From positions 124,001 to 188,000 of the forward strand of contig NZ_JAICCF010000005.1 in NCBI RefSeq assembly GCF_019492185.1: a stretch of DNA of 64,000 nucleotides. Direction: 5' to 3'. The notes beneath the pieces are model-generated. The model had not been told where the DNA came from and made no database searches. It worked only from the letters and a program-made list of their open reading frames with translations. Shown here piece after piece: positions 60,692 to 64,000 of this stretch. A program made the translations under genes and the position numbers. Positions within the stretch are counted from its first letter, which is position 1, and every line of letters starts with the position of its first letter. The stretch comes from Chitinophaga rhizophila (GTDB lineage: Bacteria > Bacteroidota > Bacteroidia > Chitinophagales > Chitinophagaceae).

Positions 60692-61495
60692 TTATTCCTC
60701 AGCGCTTTGATAATTTTCCACTCTTATTTCTGCATTGGTACCACCGCCGATGCCAGCGCTGTAAGAGATCGTTCCACCAATAACGTTGAGGCGGCTTTCT
60801 ATATTTCTCAGTCCCAGGCTACCCGTTCTTGGGCCTGGTTTTTCCAGAGATGCCACCAGTAAGCCGTTACCATTGTCCACTACGTTGATCTGCAAGGCAT
60901 TTGCATTGCACTGATAAGTAATTTCAATCTGGGTTGCCTGCGCGTGTTTCAGGATATTATTGATGAGTTCCTGTACTACACGATAAATGTTCAGTGCCTT
61001 TTCTATATCAACGTGGTGCGGGTTCCCTTCGTCTTTGAAAGAGATCTTCACCTGTTTGTTTTTGTTCATCAGGTTACAGAACGAATCAAGGGCTTTGGAT
61101 AATCCAAGATTTTCGAGCGCCTGCGGGTGGAGGCTTTGGGAGATGAAGCGGAGATGTTGAATGATCGTATCAGTAAAGTCTTTTGTCTCTTTTAACTGTT
61201 CCAGTTCTTTGTTTTCGGTCTTCAATAATGGTTGTAACTGGTTAAGATTGAGTTTAAGTACGGATAACTGTGCGCCCACCTCATCATGCAGGTCTTCTGC
61301 AATACGTTTCCTTTCCTGCTCCTGGCCCTGCAAGATAGCCATTAATCGCTCTTTCTGTAGCTGGAGGTCTTTATCGCGGATGGCCAGTTTATGTTGTATT
61401 ACCTGTTTCTGCTGAAAAATCACAAGTACGATCACCAGGATACTCAGTAATAACATCACAGCGGTCCCGATAATAAGCAGGTCTGAAAAAATCAT
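60692..61495 (-). CDS. HisKA_3-type sensor histidine kinase
   Basis: A 267-residue kinase of the NarX/DesK class. One N-terminal transmembrane helix (about 5-27) is followed by a coiled coil (28-65), the phosphoacceptor H70 in AEDLHDEVGAQLSVLKL, and a HATPase domain with VVQELINNILKHAQ (N box) and VVDNGNGLL, SLGLRNIESRLNVIGG (G boxes). It has almost no sensory domain of its own; its ATG overlaps the stop of the membrane protein gene upstream, so sensing may lie there. Confidence 0.92.
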   Translation of the reverse strand: MIFSDLLIIGTAVMLLLSILVIVLVIFQQKQVIQHKLAIRDKDLQLQKERLMAILQGQEQERKRIAEDLHDEVGAQLSVLKLNLNQLQPLLKTENKELEQLKETKDFTDTIIQHLRFISQSLHPQALENLGLSKALDSFCNLMNKNKQVKISFKDEGNPHHVDIEKALNIYRVVQELINNILKHAQATQIEITYQCNANALQINVVDNGNGLLVASLEKPGPRTGSLGLRNIESRLNVIGGTISYSAGIGGGTNAEIRVENYQSAEE

Positions 61496-62160
61496 GAACG
61501 GATCTTTTTAACTTTTGTGAGACCAATATACAAAAGGATCAGCTGAATAATACCGGCAATAAAGGTTACCGCCAGTGTCAGCCTTGTAGATCCTTTTACA
61601 CCCTGGTATCCGAAGTTCATTAGGTTATAAGCAAGGGAAAAGAGAAAATAACCGCAGTGATAAACGAAGATTCCTGAGTTATACCAGAAGTCAGGCAATG
61701 AGTTAATAAAAACCGATTGTCTGACCAGCTCATCGTCACGCAGCAGCTGGTAGAAAAAGATAGCACAATAGATCATCAGGATAAAGGTCTCGGCTGATAT
61801 AGCATAGGAGTTGAATGCATTAGGCCCCTCGAGTTTCACATAATCCAGAATGACAAAAGCTAGAACCGGAGGAATCATCGCGAGGATGATCGTGCGCACC
61901 GTTTTATATTTGATCACTGCATGGAAATAAAGGGAAAGAATTATAAACTGCAGGGAATACATCGTGTTGTAGAACCAGAGATTATTACCCCATATCTGCG
62001 CAATTAATTTTGAACCGCCGGCGAAAATGATACTGGATATCAGGAAATAAAAAATCCACTTACTGCTTTTGTCAAGCCTCCCGTAGTGAATGCTAAAGGG
62101 GATCAAAAGCAAGCATTCGATCCCCCCCATAATGTAAAACAAAATCAGATGAATGTACAC
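61492..62160 (-). CDS. Seven-helix membrane protein of unknown family, coupled to the kinase
   Basis: A 222-residue protein with about seven hydrophobic helices spread over the whole length and short polar loops. No catalytic motif is seen. Its stop overlaps the kinase start by four bases (ATGA), showing translational coupling, and the kinase lacks a sensor domain. The natural reading is that this is the sensing subunit of the two-component system, but that is inference. I do not recognise a named family. Confidence 0.7.
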   Translation of the reverse strand: MYIHLILFYIMGGIECLLLIPFSIHYGRLDKSSKWIFYFLISSIIFAGGSKLIAQIWGNNLWFYNTMYSLQFIILSLYFHAVIKYKTVRTIILAMIPPVLAFVILDYVKLEGPNAFNSYAISAETFILMIYCAIFFYQLLRDDELVRQSVFINSLPDFWYNSGIFVYHCGYFLFSLAYNLMNFGYQGVKGSTRLTLAVTFIAGIIQLILLYIGLTKVKKIRS

Positions 62161-62187
62161 TTAGTTTGGGTTTAATTGATGAACCAC

Positions 62188-62598
62188 TCACGGACAATCA
62201 GCAGGGCATGGAAGACCATTATCCAGTGCTCCACCGTCGTCTTCATCATTCACGCTGCCTTTAGCTGCAGCTGTAGCCGCGAAAGCGTTCACCTCTGTTT
62301 GTTGTTTTTTCCGGTAAAGGATGTTTTTACCTGCTTTATCAACAGCGTAAATCACCATTTTTTTGTCGTCTTTTCCATCCATGTCGCTGTCATCTCCGTA
62401 GTAAATACGTAAGCCTGCGATATCTTCCTGACAATTCAGTAATTCCAGTAATTTCTCTTTACCAAAGAAATAAGCCTGGATAAATTCATTACCGTGTTTT
62501 TTGTGCTTCTTTTTGAAGTAATTGTCCCTTAGTCTATCGGCTTCCTTTCTGGAGATGAAATCGCCCGTGTCTGGGGGGAAGTGTTTAGGAATGTCCAT
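62188..62598 (-). CDS. Unrecognised charged protein with Cys-containing tail
   Basis: A 136-residue soluble protein with the visible core MDIPKHFPPDTGDFISRKEA, a Lys-rich helix (YFKKKHKKHGNEF), AYFFGKEKLLELLNCQEDIAGLRIYYG, an acidic DDSDMDGKDDKK stretch, and the C-terminal tail GLPCPADCP. No signal peptide and no known domain. The ATG at 62598 is preferred; the upstream extension is not protein-like. It lies 28 bases before the seven-helix gene on the same strand and could be in the same transcript. Confidence 0.6.
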   Translation of the reverse strand: MDIPKHFPPDTGDFISRKEADRLRDNYFKKKHKKHGNEFIQAYFFGKEKLLELLNCQEDIAGLRIYYGDDSDMDGKDDKKMVIYAVDKAGKNILYRKKQQTEVNAFAATAAAKGSVNDEDDGGALDNGLPCPADCP

Positions 62599-62780
62599 GT
62601 TGTGCTGTGGTTTTAAGTTGGTGGTAAAATTATTATAAATAATCACTTGGCAAAGCATCTACGTATATAACATCTTTGTATGATGAAGTGTTCCAGGAAA
62701 TTCTTTCATCTGATAATCAGTGATTTATACAAATATTTGTACGCCGTAACACAGTATAGACCGCGTACTTTCACAGGAAA

Positions 62781-62800
62781 AATGCGTAGAACTACGCATT
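62781..62800. promoter_or_regulatory. Operator-like perfect inverted repeat
   Basis: AATGCGTAG and its complement CTACGCATT are separated by AA, a 20-bp dyad. It lies in the 432-base gap 62599-63030 between divergent genes. About 45 bases further a possible promoter (TTGT at 62824-62827, AATCTTTG at 62847-62854, 19-base spacing) points to the right, with a leader of about 170 bases to 63031. No gene is seen in the gap. Confidence 0.45.
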
Positions 62801-63030
62801 CTCTCCAAACAGTAGTATAACGCTTGTCTCACTGTAAGAACTTCCTAATCTTTGCATCGTGAGTTATGGTTAAGTTCTTTGACTCATACGAGCAATAGCA
62901 ATGGGCCTTTCTACCCATGTTTGTTCTTCCTTTGTTAGACATGCAGAGAAAAAAAAGCGGCTATCCATATCAGCCAGATTGAGGTTACCTTATTGTTAAC
63001 CCCTTCTTTTAATATTTAAAGCTTTCAGCT

Positions 63031-63885
63031 ATGTGTTACCTGTTAATCGGAAACATTTCTGCATTTATCTCAGATGATTGTACAGAGCCATTGGTAAATG
63101 CACGCCTCCGCGTATACTTGCCAGATGGCCGTTGCCCCACCGGAAACGACCCCAAAAACTATATTTACAATGGTCCCGGTCAGCTTACCAGCGCACAGGT
63201 CGAAGCCAAGCAGGAACGCCTGCTCGCTGAGACAACGTTAGATGAGAGGGGAAACTTTACGCTGACCTGGGAACAATTGCACCTTTTTACGGAACCACTT
63301 GAACTGGATATCAGCCTGCACCATATGCCCGAACAGGCAGGCATCAGGGGAATAGTCTCCAACTATCACCTGAGTACCGTGGTGCCGCACTGGACCCGTT
63401 CAGGACAGCGATACGTCGCCGCTTATGCATACGTTATTCCAGTAGAATGCTGGAGTCAGATCAGGGCCAATTATGGTACATGGATAATCGCCGGCACAGT
63501 CAGGCGATTACAGGCCAGCGAGGGACAATCACAACTTAGAGTCGAAGCGTACAATGTCGGAAACCATCGCCTACTGGGATGCGCACGCACCGATGACCAG
63601 GGTAAGTATCAGCTCCGCTTCAGCAAAAAGGAGCTGACCTCCAAATGGTCAACTGTCAGCGAACCCGGTCATGAAAATGGACCTGATATCTATTTTAAGG
63701 TCTACCGCGATAAACAGCTGGTATGGGAAGAAGATCCCGCAACAGCCATGATGCCGGGAAGAAGATCTGTAGCACCCTGCACAACGATTAATATCAATAT
63801 CAGGGAAAGCGCCTTCAGAAAAACACCCGGCTGGTTGGGCAGCTGGGCAGTAACCGGACGAAAGTCTTCACTGGTCAGACACTAA
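63031..63885 (+). CDS. Unrecognised protein with two beta-sandwich (transthyretin-like) repeats
   Basis: A 284-residue protein without a signal peptide. Two similar modules are visible: 1-~125 (ISAFISDDCTEPLVNARLRVYL, TTLDERGNFTLTWEQL) and ~145-260 (AGTVRRLQASEGQSQLRVEAYN, LLGCARTDDQGKYQLRFSKKEL, DIYFKVYRDKQLVWEEDPAT). The second has the pattern of transthyretin/carboxypeptidase-regulatory-like domains found in some toxin-complex and surface proteins. The function is not known. A hairpin lies downstream at the window end. Confidence 0.6.
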   Translation: MCYLLIGNISAFISDDCTEPLVNARLRVYLPDGRCPTGNDPKNYIYNGPGQLTSAQVEAKQERLLAETTLDERGNFTLTWEQLHLFTEPLELDISLHHMPEQAGIRGIVSNYHLSTVVPHWTRSGQRYVAAYAYVIPVECWSQIRANYGTWIIAGTVRRLQASEGQSQLRVEAYNVGNHRLLGCARTDDQGKYQLRFSKKELTSKWSTVSEPGHENGPDIYFKVYRDKQLVWEEDPATAMMPGRRSVAPCTTININIRESAFRKTPGWLGSWAVTGRKSSLVRH

Positions 63886-63969
63886 CATATTTCAGCACTA
63901 TTTAACCTATATGAAGTACTGCCAGCCCACATCTTTCGTTTGGTAACCCGCACATACACACTAACTTAT

Positions 63970-64000
63970 AACGGCTGCTCCCCAATCAGGGACAGCCGTT
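63970..64000 (+). terminator. Hairpin at the right window edge
   Basis: AACGGCTG pairs with CAGCCGTT, continued by TCCC/GGGA around a short loop. The arms reach base 64000, so any T tract is outside the window. It likely ends the transcript of the gene at 63031. Confidence 0.6.

Noticed and set aside
1..64000. tRNA, rRNA, tmRNA or insertion sequences
   Set aside because: I looked for cloverleaf-like stems, transposase motifs and terminal inverted repeats around the gaps and found none convincing. A covariance-model scan could still reveal small RNAs.

Overview
The window is a chromosomal segment of a Bacteroidota bacterium, most likely of the family Chitinophagaceae (Chitinophaga-like). Supporting signs are two SusC-type TonB-linked receptors, a SusD lipoprotein, an ECF sigma/FecR pair, Pur-alpha-like (DUF3276), DUF4142, DUF2911 and DUF486 proteins, and promoters of the Bacteroidota form TTTG-N18-20-TAnnTTTG. 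The genus is inferred from protein style, not from a search. I saw no rRNA, tRNA, CRISPR array, insertion sequence or prophage.

Layout. 1-12 kb: housekeeping and accessory genes (metallophosphoesterase, PAS/HisKA membrane protein, universal stress protein, YjbQ, M1 peptidase, a lactonase relic, serine hydrolase, MBL hydrolase, AraC and GlxA-type regulators, GAPDH). 11.2-27.8 kb: a pectin/rhamnogalacturonan utilisation locus, consisting of a LacI regulator divergent from a GH43 gene, then susC, susD, a CE12-GH28 fusion, a GH105 hydrolase with an extra C-terminal domain, and the galacturonate genes uxaB, uxaA and uxaC. A 14-bp perfect LacI-type palindrome lies upstream of susC. The locus would bind and import pectin oligomers, deacetylate and cut them, and convert galacturonate to 2-keto-3-deoxygluconate; the kinase and aldolase that finish the route are not in the window.

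28-35.7 kb: an old-yellow-enzyme reductase with its TetR regulator (matching operators inside both promoters), a DUF4142 lipoprotein, an exonuclease/GIY-YIG fusion, purC, an ABC exporter and a Pur-alpha-like protein. 35.7-37.1 kb: a non-coding region between convergent genes, filled by a hierarchical satellite (14 units of 55 bp without an indel, alternating as 110-bp and 220-bp higher-order units) and by 19 perfect-length 11-bp units. A smaller 5 x 11 bp array at 8.06 kb also lies between convergent genes and shares a CAAG core. I consider this family of 11-bp-modular arrays the most unusual feature of the window.

37-47.7 kb: pgi, a TspO-like membrane protein, prfB with its +1 frameshift site, pruA, an MBOAT/SGNH acylation pair, an exported PrxQ-type peroxiredoxin, pyrR and pyrB. 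47.8-53 kb: an ECF sigma - FecR - SusC signalling locus without a SusD. 53-64 kb: small secreted and membrane proteins, a PIG-L deacetylase coupled to two microproteins and a sodium:solute symporter, a DUF2911 protein, a two-component system joined to a membrane protein of unknown family, and two unrecognised proteins at the right edge.
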